Source: Anoxybacter fermentans (GTDB taxonomy: Bacteria > Bacillota > Halanaerobiia > DY22613). From it: a stretch of DNA of 64,000 nt. The DNA lies in assembly GCF_003991135.1 (NCBI RefSeq), contig NZ_CP016379.1, positions 2,976,001 to 3,040,000 of the forward strand, in the 5' to 3' direction. The notes below the pieces were generated by a model, which ran no database searches, was not told the origin of the DNA, and saw only the letters and a program-made list of their open reading frames with translations. Position 1 is the stretch's first letter. The number at the start of each line of letters is the position of its first letter. Of this stretch, positions 52,892 to 62,358 are shown one piece after another. The position numbers and the translations under genes were made by a program.

Positions 52892-52948
52892 AAGAGTTTT
52901 TTGGCCATTTTAATTTCTGACAAATAGTTTTTTTTGAAAAAGAATATT

Positions 52949-53171
52949 TGATTAAACTGCAAAAAGTTAATTTTGAGCGATATAGAAATTTTTCATTAAA
53001 CCATCTTAGTGAGATTTCATCGAAATAAGGCCTCATTACAGGATGTGATGAGTTAATTAAGGGCCAGGAAGGTCCATTGATTAGTGTGCTTTATTTCGAT
53101 TGAAATCGAACTTTAGATGGTTCGAAAAATTTCTCTTGAAGCGAAAAATTAGCTTTTTGCAGTAAAATCAT
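52949..53171 (+). repeat. Palindromic MITE-like repeat, copy 7 (long form)
   Basis: TGATTAAACTGCAAAAAG ... GCAGTAAAATCAT. Flanking heptamers ATATTTG and ATACTTA agree at five of seven positions. Confidence 0.9.
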
Positions 53172-53183
53172 ACTTAGAAATTA

Positions 53184-53227
53184 AAAGAGTTAACCGGGTG
53201 TGTAAAACTGCTGGTTAACTCTTTTTT
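53184..53227 (+). terminator. Rho-independent terminator
   Basis: AAAGAGTTAACC / GGTTAACTCTTT followed by TTTTTT; serves kdd beyond the repeat. Confidence 0.8.
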
Positions 53228-53390
53228 AATAACATGAAATTATACGGCTGTGAATAACTTTTATCTCTAGGTATCAACAAATTTTCCTTATAAAATATTA
53301 TAGCCGAAGGCCAGTTTGTTTTATAAAGGATTTTTAAGAGAATTAGTAGAAATGTAAAAGCATACAAGAAAATTTGAAAGGATGATATAT

Positions 53391-54113
53391 ATGATGGTTA
53401 TTTTTGACCTGGATGATACATTACTCGATCATAGTGGAGCAGTACAGGCAGCAATTTTGGAATTTTACCGATCACATAAGGTCTTACAGAGAATATCTGA
53501 AGAAGAATTTCTTTATCACTGGCATAAAGAATCCGAGCGATTTTATCAGCTTTATTTGCAGGGAAAATATAGTTTTAAAGATCAGCGGATCTATAGGGTA
53601 AAAAGTATTTTTGCTATGGTGGGAAAAGAGATAGATGACGAGAGGGCGTGGGTTTATTTTAGTGAATATCTAAAATATTATCAAAATAATTGGAGATGTT
53701 TTTCTGATGTAGATGGGTGTTTAAGAAGTTTACAGGGAAGGTACCGATTAGGAATCCTCTCCAACGGAGATGGAGAACAGCAGCGAAATAAATTGAATTG
53801 TATGGGGTTATATGGAAAATTTGATTTAATGGTATTTTCCGGTGATGTAGGAGTAGCCAAACCATCTCCTGAGATTTTTCAAGTTCTTTTAAAGAAAGCT
53901 GGATTATCTCCAGAGCAGGTAGTATATGTAGGAGATGATCTAAAAACTGATATTCTAGCTGCCATTGAGGTTGGTATTAATGGAATTTTGATTGACCGGA
54001 AAGGACGGTATAAGGAGACCATTGAGCAGATGGATGAGGTAAATTTTAAAGTTACAGGTTCTTTGGAGAGAATTCCAGATATAGTAGATTCGTTTTTAAG
54101 GGCGGAAAGATAA
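53391..54113 (+). CDS. HAD-superfamily phosphatase
   Basis: 240 residues with all four HAD motifs: DLDDT (I), SNGD (II), the Lys in AKPSPEIF (III) and GDDLKTD (IV), helical cap between I and II (subclass I). Resembles YjjG-type nucleotidases or phosphoglycolate-like phosphatases; substrate not resolvable. Start set at ATG 53391 after GAAAGGATG. Confidence 0.88.
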   Translation: MMVIFDLDDTLLDHSGAVQAAILEFYRSHKVLQRISEEEFLYHWHKESERFYQLYLQGKYSFKDQRIYRVKSIFAMVGKEIDDERAWVYFSEYLKYYQNNWRCFSDVDGCLRSLQGRYRLGILSNGDGEQQRNKLNCMGLYGKFDLMVFSGDVGVAKPSPEIFQVLLKKAGLSPEQVVYVGDDLKTDILAAIEVGINGILIDRKGRYKETIEQMDEVNFKVTGSLERIPDIVDSFLRAER

Positions 54114-54180
54114 GTTAAAGAAGATGATGTAGTGGAAGGTAGTAAATGAAATTTTAAAGGAGGATGAAAGATGCAACTGA

Positions 54181-54746
54181 AGATGTTTTTTAAATGTAAC
54201 AGACGCAGCAGACTATCTGGTAATAAAAGACTTACCTTTCTGTCAGGCTCATGAGATTGTTGGCAAATTAGTTTTATACTGTATTAAAGAAGGTAAATGT
54301 TTAGATGGTCTAACTCTTTAGGAGCGGAAGAAGTTCAGCTTATTTTTTACAGAAAATATCTATGGTTAAACTGCAAAAAGCTAATTTTTCGCTTTTTGAG
54401 AAATTTTTCGAATCATCTAAAGCTCGATTTCCGCTGAAATAAGGCTTCCTAATCAAAGGGCCCTCTTAGCCCTTGACTAGCTCATTACATCCTTTAATGA
54501 GGTCTTATTTTGTTGAAAATCTCGCTAAGATGATTTGGCGAAAAATTTCTATGTCGCTCAAAATTAGCTTTTTGCAGTATAATCATTTATGAAAAAATTT
54601 CTATAGAATATGTTGTAAATTAGCGAAAAAGTTACGGCGGTATGGTAGAGAACCAGGTGATAAAACAAATTGAATATGCAAAAGCCAGATTTAAGAAAAA
54701 ACTTATACATATTTTATCTGTTTTGCCAATAAAAGTAGATAAATAG
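54181..54746 (+). pseudogene. argH: argH (argininosuccinate lyase) 3' remnant, interrupted by MITE
   Basis: Left part reads [34 protein letters not shown], then TAG, then FSLFFTENIY: the ArgH C-terminal region. The palindromic repeat copy 8 follows. After it the frame resumes as YEKISIEYVVN, TAG, RKSYGG, ENQVIKQIEYAKARFKKKL, the rest of ArgH. The parts rejoin in frame across the repeat (ENIY + EKIS). Two internal stops and absence of the N-terminal 80 percent show it is dead. Arginine biosynthesis from this gene is lost here. Confidence 0.8.
54362..54586 (-). repeat. Palindromic MITE-like repeat, copy 8 (long form, inside argH)
   Basis: GTTAAACTGCAAAAAGC ... GCAGTATAATC. Flanked by ATCTATG (54358-54364) and ATTTATG (54585-54591), both encoding IY of the interrupted argH reading frame. 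Confidence 0.9.
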
Positions 54747-54772
54747 AATAAATTGATCTTCGTTCTTAGGAT

Positions 54773-54807
54773 TAAAAAGACCCCTGTCAAGGTTAACTGA
54801 CGGGGGT
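54773..54807 (-). terminator. Rho-independent terminator of kamA
   Basis: ACCCCTGTCA / TGACGGGGGT with a T-run on the minus strand. Confidence 0.88.
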
Positions 54808-54829
54808 TTATGTTTAAAAAGAGGAAAGT

Positions 54830-56044
54830 TTATTCTTGCTCCAGACTATATATATCAGTATGGAGTAGTTTTTCGATGCCGATGTGTTTTTCTTCTTTAC
54901 AGAGTCCGCATTCCTGGCAGTGACTGATTTTATCTTTGGGCTCGGTGTATGCACAAATAACGCCTTCATAGTTTCTTAAAATAACCTTTCTGTCGGATTG
55001 GGAGATCAGATATTGTGGACCTACTGGAATCTTACCGCCACCACCGGGGGCATCAACTACAAAAGTTGGTACTGCGAAACCGGAAGTATGACCTCGAAGG
55101 GATTCGATGATCTCAATTCCCTTAGCTACAGAAGTTCTGAAGTGTTCGATTCCCTGAGAAAGATCACATTGATAGATGTAATATGGACGAACCCGATTTT
55201 TTACCAGTATATGAACCAATTTTTTCATAATAAATGGACAATCATTAACACCTTTTAGAAGTACACTCTGATTTCCCAGAGGGATTCCCGCATCAGCCAG
55301 TAAAGCGAGGGCTTTTTCACTTTCCGGAGTCATTTCCTTTGGATGATTGAAGTGAGTATTAAGCCAGATGGGATGATATTTTTTTAACATATTTACTAGT
55401 TTTGGTGTAATTCGCTGTGGTAGAACAACGGGAGTTCTGGTGCCGATACGGATAATTTCAACGTGAGAAATGGTTCTTAATTCACTAATGATCTCTTCAA
55501 GCCACTCATCAGAGATTAAGAGTCCGTCACCGCCGGAGATCAAAACATCTCTGATTGCGGGAGTGTTGCGGATATATTCAATGGCCTTTTTAACCTGTTC
55601 TTTAGGCATAGCTGTATCATGGGTTCCTGCCAGACGGCGGCGGGTACAATGGCGGCAGTACATGGAGCATTGATCTGTTACTAAAAGTAATACACGATCT
55701 GGATAGCGATGGGTTAGTCCGGGAGTAGGTGAATCTTTATCTTCATGGAGAGGATCTTCTAAGTCAAATTTACCTTTAATTAATTCTTTTATAGTAGGTA
55801 CTGCCTGTTTCCGCACCGGACAGTTGGGGTTATCAGGATCCATTAAAGTTGCATAATAAGGAGTGATGGCCATCCGTAGAGTTTTTAAGGATTTGCGGAT
55901 ACCTTCTTCTTCTTCAGGAGTCAAATTAATAACTTTTTTTAAAGCCTCAACATCTGTTATCCGATTGCGGATCTGCCATTGCCAATCATTCCACTCCTTA
56001 GGAGTAACATCTTTCCAGAGGGGGATGGAATGGTAATCACGCAT
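54830..56044 (-). CDS. kamA: L-lysine 2,3-aminomutase
   Basis: 404 residues. Radical SAM enzyme turning L-lysine into beta-lysine: cluster motif C126-xxx-C130-xx-C133 (CSMYCRHC), PLP lysine K338 in the GGGGKIP motif, and C-terminal zinc-type CQECGLC. First step of lysine fermentation (or beta-lysine osmolyte synthesis). ATG with AAAGGAGG. Preceded by a sigma-54 promoter and, beyond that, by the gene for its likely activator. No kamD/kamE in the window. Confidence 0.96.
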   Translation of the reverse strand: MRDYHSIPLWKDVTPKEWNDWQWQIRNRITDVEALKKVINLTPEEEEGIRKSLKTLRMAITPYYATLMDPDNPNCPVRKQAVPTIKELIKGKFDLEDPLHEDKDSPTPGLTHRYPDRVLLLVTDQCSMYCRHCTRRRLAGTHDTAMPKEQVKKAIEYIRNTPAIRDVLISGGDGLLISDEWLEEIISELRTISHVEIIRIGTRTPVVLPQRITPKLVNMLKKYHPIWLNTHFNHPKEMTPESEKALALLADAGIPLGNQSVLLKGVNDCPFIMKKLVHILVKNRVRPYYIYQCDLSQGIEHFRTSVAKGIEIIESLRGHTSGFAVPTFVVDAPGGGGKIPVGPQYLISQSDRKVILRNYEGVICAYTEPKDKISHCQECGLCKEEKHIGIEKLLHTDIYSLEQE

Positions 56045-56094
56045 TAATTTTTCCTCCTTTAACGGTCAGATTAGTTTTCACATTCATGATATAA

Positions 56095-56110
56095 TGCAAA
56101 AAATGTGCCA
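56095..56110 (-). promoter_or_regulatory. Sigma-54 (-24/-12) promoter of kamA
   Basis: TGGCACATTTTTTGCA on the minus strand, exactly the TGGCAC-N5-TTGCW consensus, about 50 bases before the ATG. Confidence 0.88.
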
Positions 56111-56145
56111 TATATATTATTTAGGAATTTTTTTACCCATTATTA

Positions 56146-56276
56146 ATTAAACTGCAAAAAGCCAATTTTGAGCGACATAGAAATTTTTCGTTAAACCTTC
56201 TTATTTGGGCTCGAACTTTAGGTGGTTCGAAAAATTTCTTTTGAAGCGAAAAACTAGCTTTTTGTAGTAAAATCAT
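56146..56276 (+). repeat. Palindromic MITE-like repeat, copy 9 (short form)
   Basis: ATTAAACTGCAAAAAGCC ... GTAGTAAAATC. Flanked by a perfect 7-bp direct repeat ATTATTA (56139-56145 and 56275-56281). It lies between the sigma-54 promoter and the upstream activator sites. Confidence 0.9.
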
Positions 56277-56343
56277 TATTATGATGAATCAGCGGAATAT
56301 AGGGGATTTTAAAATAAATTTGGGGAGGGGGGAAGAATAAAGA

Positions 56344-56387
56344 AAAGTGCAAAAATTATTGCACTTTGATTGCAAAAAATTTTGCAC
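56344..56387. promoter_or_regulatory. Two palindromes, probable activator-binding sites
   Basis: Site A (56344-56367): arms AAAGTGCAA and TTGCACTTT. Site B (56370-56387): TTGCAAAAAATTTTGCAC. They lie 235-290 bases upstream of the sigma-54 promoter, suitable for an enhancer-binding protein. Site A may double as the terminator of the regulator gene. Confidence 0.6.
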
Positions 56388-56393
56388 ATTAAT

Positions 56394-57830
56394 TTATAAC
56401 CCATATTTTTTTATTTTGTACTGTAAAGTCTGTCGCTTGATTTGTAGAATTCTAGCTGCCTTACTGATATTGCCATCGGCTGTTTGTAATGCTTTTTTGA
56501 TTAATTTGCGTTCTAATTGTTCAACTGCAGCAGGCAGAGATTGTCCAGAGAAATTTTCAAAAGTATTGTTATTTTGATAGTCCTGATTTTGCACTCTTTG
56601 TTTAAGATACTGGGGAATATGTTCGATTTGGATCTGCTTCTTAGATCCGATTAGATTAAAAGCTCCTTCAATAACATGTTGGAGTTCCCGGACATTTCCC
56701 GGCCAATGATATTGGTAAAAAATTTTCATTACCGAATTGGTAATTCCCTGAACATTTTTTTTAAATTTTCGGTTATAATAGTGGATAAAATATTGTACCA
56801 GGTCTTTTAAGTCGTAATCAATTCGTTCCCGTAAAGGAGGAATTCGAATAAGCACAACACTAAGGCGGTAAAAAAGGTCTTCACGAATCTGTTTTTCTTT
56901 TAGAGCTTTTTCCGGGGGTACATTGGATGTGGCAATTATCCGAACATTGATTTCTTTTTCTTTGTTACCTCCAATCCGACGGATTCGGTTGTCCTGTAGT
57001 ACTCGCAGTAATTTGGCCTGTAGATCTATACTCATGGAATTGATCTCATCTAAAAGCAGTGTTCCACCATTAGCCTGTTCAAAAAGGCCCGGCCTACTGA
57101 CGGCTCCTGTAAATCCTCCTTTTTCGGTCCCAAAAAGAAGACTTTCCAGTAAATCTCTGGGCAAAGCAGCACAGTTTTGAGCTATGAATGGTTTGTTTTT
57201 ACGCGGGCTGGCATTGTGAATGCTTTGTGCAAAAACTTCCTTACCCGTTCCAGTTTCACCATAAAGGAGGATAGAAGATGAGGTTTCTGCTGCTTTTTTT
57301 GCATAATCAATGGCTTTGATAAAGTCAGGATGTTTTCCGATGATCTGATCAAATGAGTAACGGGTTCCCGGGGCCAGAGATATGGGCTTATTTGTTCGTT
57401 CAAGGTGGAGCTGGCTTTGTAAATGAGAAATTTTGTTTACTAATTCTTGAAGTTGGGTAATTTCCCGGGAAATTTCCAGAGCGCCAATGGATTGATCATC
57501 CAGTCTTACAGGAATGGTTTTATTGATTGTGGTAATTTTTTTACCTTTTTTATTGATGAATGTTTGTTGTCTTTCTTCTATCGGTTCTCCTGTGCGGAGT
57601 GTTCTGATTAAAGTACTGGTTTCTTCTGTCAGTGATGGGTAGACTTCAAGGATATGTTTTCCCAGAACTTCTTCTGGTTCAAAGCCATCGATTTCTGCTG
57701 CTCTATGATTGTAAAATATGGTCTTACCCTCACTATTTACTACATGAATTCCCTCATCAATGGAGTTTAAAATGGTCTCTAATAATGTCGATTTTAATGT
57801 CGATTTGGCCTTATGGTGATAGGATTTCAT
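56394..57830 (-). CDS. Sigma-54-dependent activator, PAS-AAA-Fis (RocR-like)
   Basis: 478 residues: PAS sensor (about 15-125, VNSEGKTIFYNHRAAEIDGFEPEEVLGKHI), AAA+ core with Walker A GETGTGKE and Walker B GGTLLLDEIN, arginine-containing REDLFYRLSV, and C-terminal Fis-type HTH (GNISKAARILQIKRQTLQYKI). The sigma-54 contact loop reads GGFTGA instead of the consensus GAFTGA. Same architecture as RocR/BkdR regulators of amino-acid catabolism. Located upstream of kamA with matching palindromes, so control of kamA is likely, possibly ligand-sensed by PAS. Confidence 0.92.
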   Translation of the reverse strand: MKSYHHKAKSTLKSTLLETILNSIDEGIHVVNSEGKTIFYNHRAAEIDGFEPEEVLGKHILEVYPSLTEETSTLIRTLRTGEPIEERQQTFINKKGKKITTINKTIPVRLDDQSIGALEISREITQLQELVNKISHLQSQLHLERTNKPISLAPGTRYSFDQIIGKHPDFIKAIDYAKKAAETSSSILLYGETGTGKEVFAQSIHNASPRKNKPFIAQNCAALPRDLLESLLFGTEKGGFTGAVSRPGLFEQANGGTLLLDEINSMSIDLQAKLLRVLQDNRIRRIGGNKEKEINVRIIATSNVPPEKALKEKQIREDLFYRLSVVLIRIPPLRERIDYDLKDLVQYFIHYYNRKFKKNVQGITNSVMKIFYQYHWPGNVRELQHVIEGAFNLIGSKKQIQIEHIPQYLKQRVQNQDYQNNNTFENFSGQSLPAAVEQLERKLIKKALQTADGNISKAARILQIKRQTLQYKIKKYGL

Positions 57831-57864
57831 TCAATCACCTTCTTTTTTTGAGTTATTTTTTCAC

Positions 57865-58000
57865 GATCTTACTGTAAAAAGCTAATTTTTCGCTTCATAA
57901 AGAAATTTTTCGAACTATCTAAAGTTCGAATGAAATCTCACTAAGATGGTTTGACGAAAAATTTCTATGTCGCTCAGAATTGGCTTTTTGCAGTTTAATA
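57865..58000 (-). repeat. Palindromic MITE-like repeat, copy 10 (short form)
   Basis: GATCTTACTGTAAAAAGC ... GCAGTTTAATA, centre deleted; close to copies 3 and 11. Confidence 0.88.
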
Positions 58001-58061
58001 CTTCATTATTTTTAATATTGGGCATAATAAAGCTTAAATCCTTTCTAGGTATTGTAATTAA

Positions 58062-58078
58062 CGCAAAAAATTTTGCAC
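58062..58078. promoter_or_regulatory. Third palindrome matching the kamA upstream sites
   Basis: CGCAAAAAATTTTGCAC, nearly identical to site B near 56370; upstream of the regulator gene, so possible autoregulation or control of sppA. Confidence 0.45.
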
Positions 58079-58193
58079 TTAATTAATGAATAGGTGATTT
58101 TAATGTTTTGTACAAAGGAATTTTTCATTAAATTAAGGAATAAGTATGTAAATACTTAAAAATATTCTGAGGGTTTTAAGGGGAGGGTATGGT

Positions 58194-59165
58194 ATGAAGA
58201 AAAATCACTTTTTCCTATATTTATTTGGAGGGGCATTTGTTATATTATTCCTGGTTGGAGTACTTGCATCATTGATGGCAGGAAATTTTGGGGATGGGAT
58301 TAAATCAAAAGAAAGAATTGCTGTAGTTGAGGTTAAGGGGTTTATTACGGGTGGTGAGAGTGGTAGTAATATTTTTGGAGAGAAGTTTGCCGGATCAGAT
58401 ACGTTGATGCGTTATATCAGAAAAGCAGCAGCTGACACATCGATTAAGGCATTGCTTTTACATATTAATAGCCCGGGTGGTAGTGTTTCTGCAACAGAGG
58501 CGGTATATAGAGAAGTTTTACGTTTTAAGGAGAAAACAGGAAAACCGGTTTTAGCGGTAATGGAGGATGTTGCTGCTTCTGGTGGGTATTATATTGCGGT
58601 AGGAGCAGATGAAATCTATGCCAACCCGGCAACAGTGACGGGGAGTATCGGTGTTATCATGCAGTTTAGAAATTATCAAGAGTTATACGATAAATATGGA
58701 ATTAAGATTGAAACTATCAAAAGCGGTAAGTATAAAGATATAGGTAATCCTGCCCGGGGGTTGACTAAAGATGAACGGGAATTGTTACAGACCTTGGTAG
58801 ATCAGATGTATGAGCGGTTTGTGAAGGCGGTGATGGAAGGTAGGGGTATGTCTAAAGAAGAGGTTTTGAAGCTGGCCCAGGGCCAGATTTATAGTGGAAT
58901 TCAGGCTCAAGAACTGAATCTGGTAGATCATCTTGGAAACTTTTATGATGCGGTAGATTATCTTGCTAAAAAAGTAGGAATTAAGGGAGAGCCGGTTTTA
59001 GTATATTATACAAAACCTTCGCCTTTAGAGCGGTTATTTAGCGGATTGGCAAAGGCAATTATATCAGTTCTGGGGGAATCGGTAAATGATGCTGGTCCCG
59101 GGATGATGTTAATAGAGAAAAGTTTGCAAATGCCAGGAGCGGGTAATCTTCAACTAATTTATTAA
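58194..59165 (+). CDS. sppA: Signal peptide peptidase SppA
   Basis: 323 residues, membrane-anchored serine protease that degrades signal peptides. N-terminal anchor (about 8-29), catalytic Ser in VAASGGYYIA and Lys in KSGKYKDIG, Ser-Gly motif LLLHINSPGGSV upstream. Short single-domain Gram-positive form. ATG with GGGGAGGG. Monocistronic, followed by a palindromic repeat. Confidence 0.94.
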   Translation: MKKNHFFLYLFGGAFVILFLVGVLASLMAGNFGDGIKSKERIAVVEVKGFITGGESGSNIFGEKFAGSDTLMRYIRKAAADTSIKALLLHINSPGGSVSATEAVYREVLRFKEKTGKPVLAVMEDVAASGGYYIAVGADEIYANPATVTGSIGVIMQFRNYQELYDKYGIKIETIKSGKYKDIGNPARGLTKDERELLQTLVDQMYERFVKAVMEGRGMSKEEVLKLAQGQIYSGIQAQELNLVDHLGNFYDAVDYLAKKVGIKGEPVLVYYTKPSPLERLFSGLAKAIISVLGESVNDAGPGMMLIEKSLQMPGAGNLQLIY

Positions 59166-59292
59166 TGGTTGAACTGCAAAAAGCTAATTTTTAGCTTAAA
59201 GAGAAATTTTTCGAACTATCTGAAATCTCGCTAAGATGGTTTGGCGAAAAATTTCTATGTCGCTCAAAATTAGTTTTTTGTAGTTTAATCAT
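59165..59292 (-). repeat. Palindromic MITE-like repeat, copy 11 (short form)
   Basis: GTTGAACTGCAAAAAGC ... GTAGTTTAATC; flanks ATTAATG (59161-59167) and ATTAATT (59291-59297). Abuts the sppA stop codon. Confidence 0.88.
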
Positions 59293-59365
59293 TAATTATT
59301 TGTGTATAATTAGGCTCTTTTCACTCAAGACTAAGAAAAAAATCTGAAGTAAGGGGTGAAAAGAG

Positions 59366-59560
59366 ATGTATTCACGAATTGTTAAAATTATTCCTGTGAC
59401 ATCTCAGGGGGAAGATGAGGAGGATATTCAATACGGTATCTTAGATGAAAAGCGAAATGTCATCATGTCTGGTTTTAATACCTATGAAGAAGCTGAAGAT
59501 GAACTTCGATATCAAAAAGAAGAGGTTAAAAAGATTGGTGATTTTGGAGGAGATGCTTGA
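59366..59560 (+). CDS. Small acidic hypothetical protein
   Basis: 64 residues, rich in Asp and Glu (GEDEEDIQYGILDEKRN; YEEAEDELRYQKEE), no membrane segment, no recognised family. ATG preceded by GGGGTGAAAAGAG. Stands alone before the T-box leader of serS. Confidence 0.6.
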   Translation: MYSRIVKIIPVTSQGEDEEDIQYGILDEKRNVIMSGFNTYEEAEDELRYQKEEVKKIGDFGGDA

Positions 59561-59605
59561 CTTGAATCATTTTAAAGAGTATAATATTTAATAAAAAAAT
59601 ATCTG

Positions 59606-59852
59606 GAAAAACGATGAGCAGGAGTAGTAGGATGAAAAGCTTTTTCAGAGAGTCAGTGGTTGGTGCGAACTGACAAAGCTTGATTCCGAATCCGCCTGTG
59701 AGTGGTGAGCTGAAATTATCAGTAGGCCATCCGGATGACCTCCGTTAAAACATATAATGAAGTGAAAACGGCTTTTGTCGTTTTAACCAGGGTGGCACCG
59801 CGGGAAGGTAAACCTCTCGTCCCTGATTTAATTCAGTGGCGGGAGGTTTTTT
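59606..59852 (+). promoter_or_regulatory. T-box riboswitch before serS
   Basis: Contains the T-box core AGGGTGGCACCGCGG (59789-59803) that pairs with the uncharged tRNA 3' end, followed by a hairpin (CCTCTCG/CGGGAGG) and T-run terminator. Stem I region holds AGTGGTTGGTGCGAACTGAC; the specifier is probably TCC (Ser) near 59691. Terminates transcription when tRNA-Ser is charged. Confidence 0.9.
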
Positions 59853-59870
59853 GACTTTATCAAAATTTAA

Positions 59871-61169
<1,299 letters not shown>

Positions 61170-61237
61170 TATTTACATGAAGGAGGGGAGAGTTTTAAAT
61201 AAATTCTTTCCTCCTTTTAATTTGAATAAATTGGGAG

Positions 61238-61357
61238 TTGACATTATAAAAAAAATATATTAACATATTTATATGAGTTATGGAAACAATCTTTCAGAAA
61301 GATTTTTTGAAAAAATAAATTTAGATACTTGACAGTTTCAAGATAATATGATATATT
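61238..61357 (+). promoter_or_regulatory. Two promoters for the tRNA-Arg/Ser/Ser cluster
   Basis: TTGACA-17-TAACAT (61238-61266) and TTGACA-17-TATATT (61329-61357). The second is 33 bases before tRNA-Arg. Confidence 0.75.
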
Positions 61358-61390
61358 TGTAGATGCTGTGAGAATTAATGTTTAATATCT

Positions 61391-61467
61391 GCGCCCGTAG
61401 CTCAACCGGATAGAGTAACTGACTACGAATCAGGAGGTTGGAGGTTCGAGTCCTCCCGGGCGCGCCA
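61391..61467 (+). tRNA. tRNA-Arg (ACG)
   Basis: 77 nt; anticodon ACG in TGACTACGAATCA; acceptor GCGCCCG/CGGGCGC; CCA encoded. A34 would be deaminated to inosine. Confidence 0.95.
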
Positions 61468-61477
61468 TTTTCATTGT

Positions 61478-61570
61478 GGAGAGGTGCCCGAGTGGCTTAA
61501 GGGGCGCGCCTGGAGAGCGCGTGTAGGTACATTACACCTACCGTGGGTTCAAATCCCACCCTCTCCGCCA
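61478..61570 (+). tRNA. tRNA-Ser (GGA)
   Basis: 93 nt class II tRNA with long variable arm (GTGTAGGTACATTACACCTACC); anticodon GGA; acceptor GGAGAGG/CCTCTCC; CCA encoded. Confidence 0.94.
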
Positions 61571-61581
61571 TTTTAATACAC

Positions 61582-61668
61582 GGAGGGATGTCCGAATTGG
61601 CAAGGGGCCGGACTTGAAATCCGGTGAAGGCGCAAGCCGTGTGGGTTCGAGTCCCACTCCCTCCGCCA
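61582..61668 (+). tRNA. tRNA-Ser (TGA)
   Basis: 87 nt class II tRNA; anticodon stem CCGGA/TCCGG with loop CTTGAAA, so TGA; acceptor GGAGGGA/TCCCTCC; CCA encoded. Confidence 0.93.
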
Positions 61669-61685
61669 TAAATATGATAAGCATT

Positions 61686-61718
61686 CACGACCTGTTAAAT
61701 GCCGGGTCGTGTTTTTTT
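61686..61718 (+). terminator. Terminator of tRNA cluster
   Basis: CACGACC / GGTCGTG followed by seven T. Confidence 0.88.
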
Positions 61719-61780
61719 ATGTTTAGGAAATTATTATACATTTTGCAGGTTGTGGATAACATTTGTCATAGATATATCTA

Positions 61781-61977
61781 AATAAACTGTAAAGAGCTAA
61801 TTTTTGAGTAACATAGAAATTTTTTGTTAAACCATCTTAATAAGATTGAAAAGAATGGCTTCATCACAGGATGTGATGAGCTAATCAAGGGCCAGGAGGG
61901 CTCGTTGATTAGAGTGCCTTATTTCGGCTGAAATTGAACATTTTATAAAGCGAAAAATTAGCTTTGTACAGTAAGAT
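61781..61977 (+). repeat. Palindromic MITE-like repeat, copy 12 (long, right arm shortened)
   Basis: AATAAACTGTAAAGAGC ... AGCTTTGTACAGTAAGAT; the GATGGTTCGAAAAATTT part of the right arm is deleted. More diverged than other copies. Just upstream, at 61751-61759, is an isolated DnaA-box-like TGTGGATAA. Confidence 0.82.
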
Positions 61978-61986
61978 AAGATTAAG

Positions 61987-62007
61987 TGCCCGAAGGGCAT
62001 TTTGTTC
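61987..62007 (+). terminator. Small hairpin terminator
   Basis: TGCCC-GAA-GGGCA then TTTTGTTCTT. No gene on this strand precedes it directly. Confidence 0.45.
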
Positions 62008-62134
62008 TTATTCATTTAAAGGGTAACTTTTCTAATTTCTATTCAAAATGAATAATAAACCGGATGTTTTCTTGTTTTAGTCTTTCTGGCAGGAGTCTTT
62101 TATATAATTATCGAAAAAAGTATTATAAAAATCA

Positions 62135-62334
62135 ATGATTAAACTACAAAAAACTAATTTTGAGCGATATAAAAATTTTTCGTTAAACCATCTTAGTGAG
62201 ATTGAAAAGAATGGCCTCATCACAGAATGTTATGAGCTAATCAAGGGCCAGAAGGGCCTATTGATTAGTGTGCCTTAGTTCGACTGAAATCGAACTTTAG
62301 ATGGTTCGAAAAGTTTCATTTTGAAGCGAAAAAT
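62135..62334 (+). repeat. Palindromic MITE-like repeat, copy 13 (right end missing)
   Basis: ATGATTAAACTACAAAAAAC ... GAAGCGAAAAATA, then the right terminal arm is lost. It ends 25 bases before the SbcD-like start codon, so the repeat forms the leader of that gene. Confidence 0.87.
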
Positions 62335-62358
62335 ACATTTGATAGAAGGTGAAATAAA

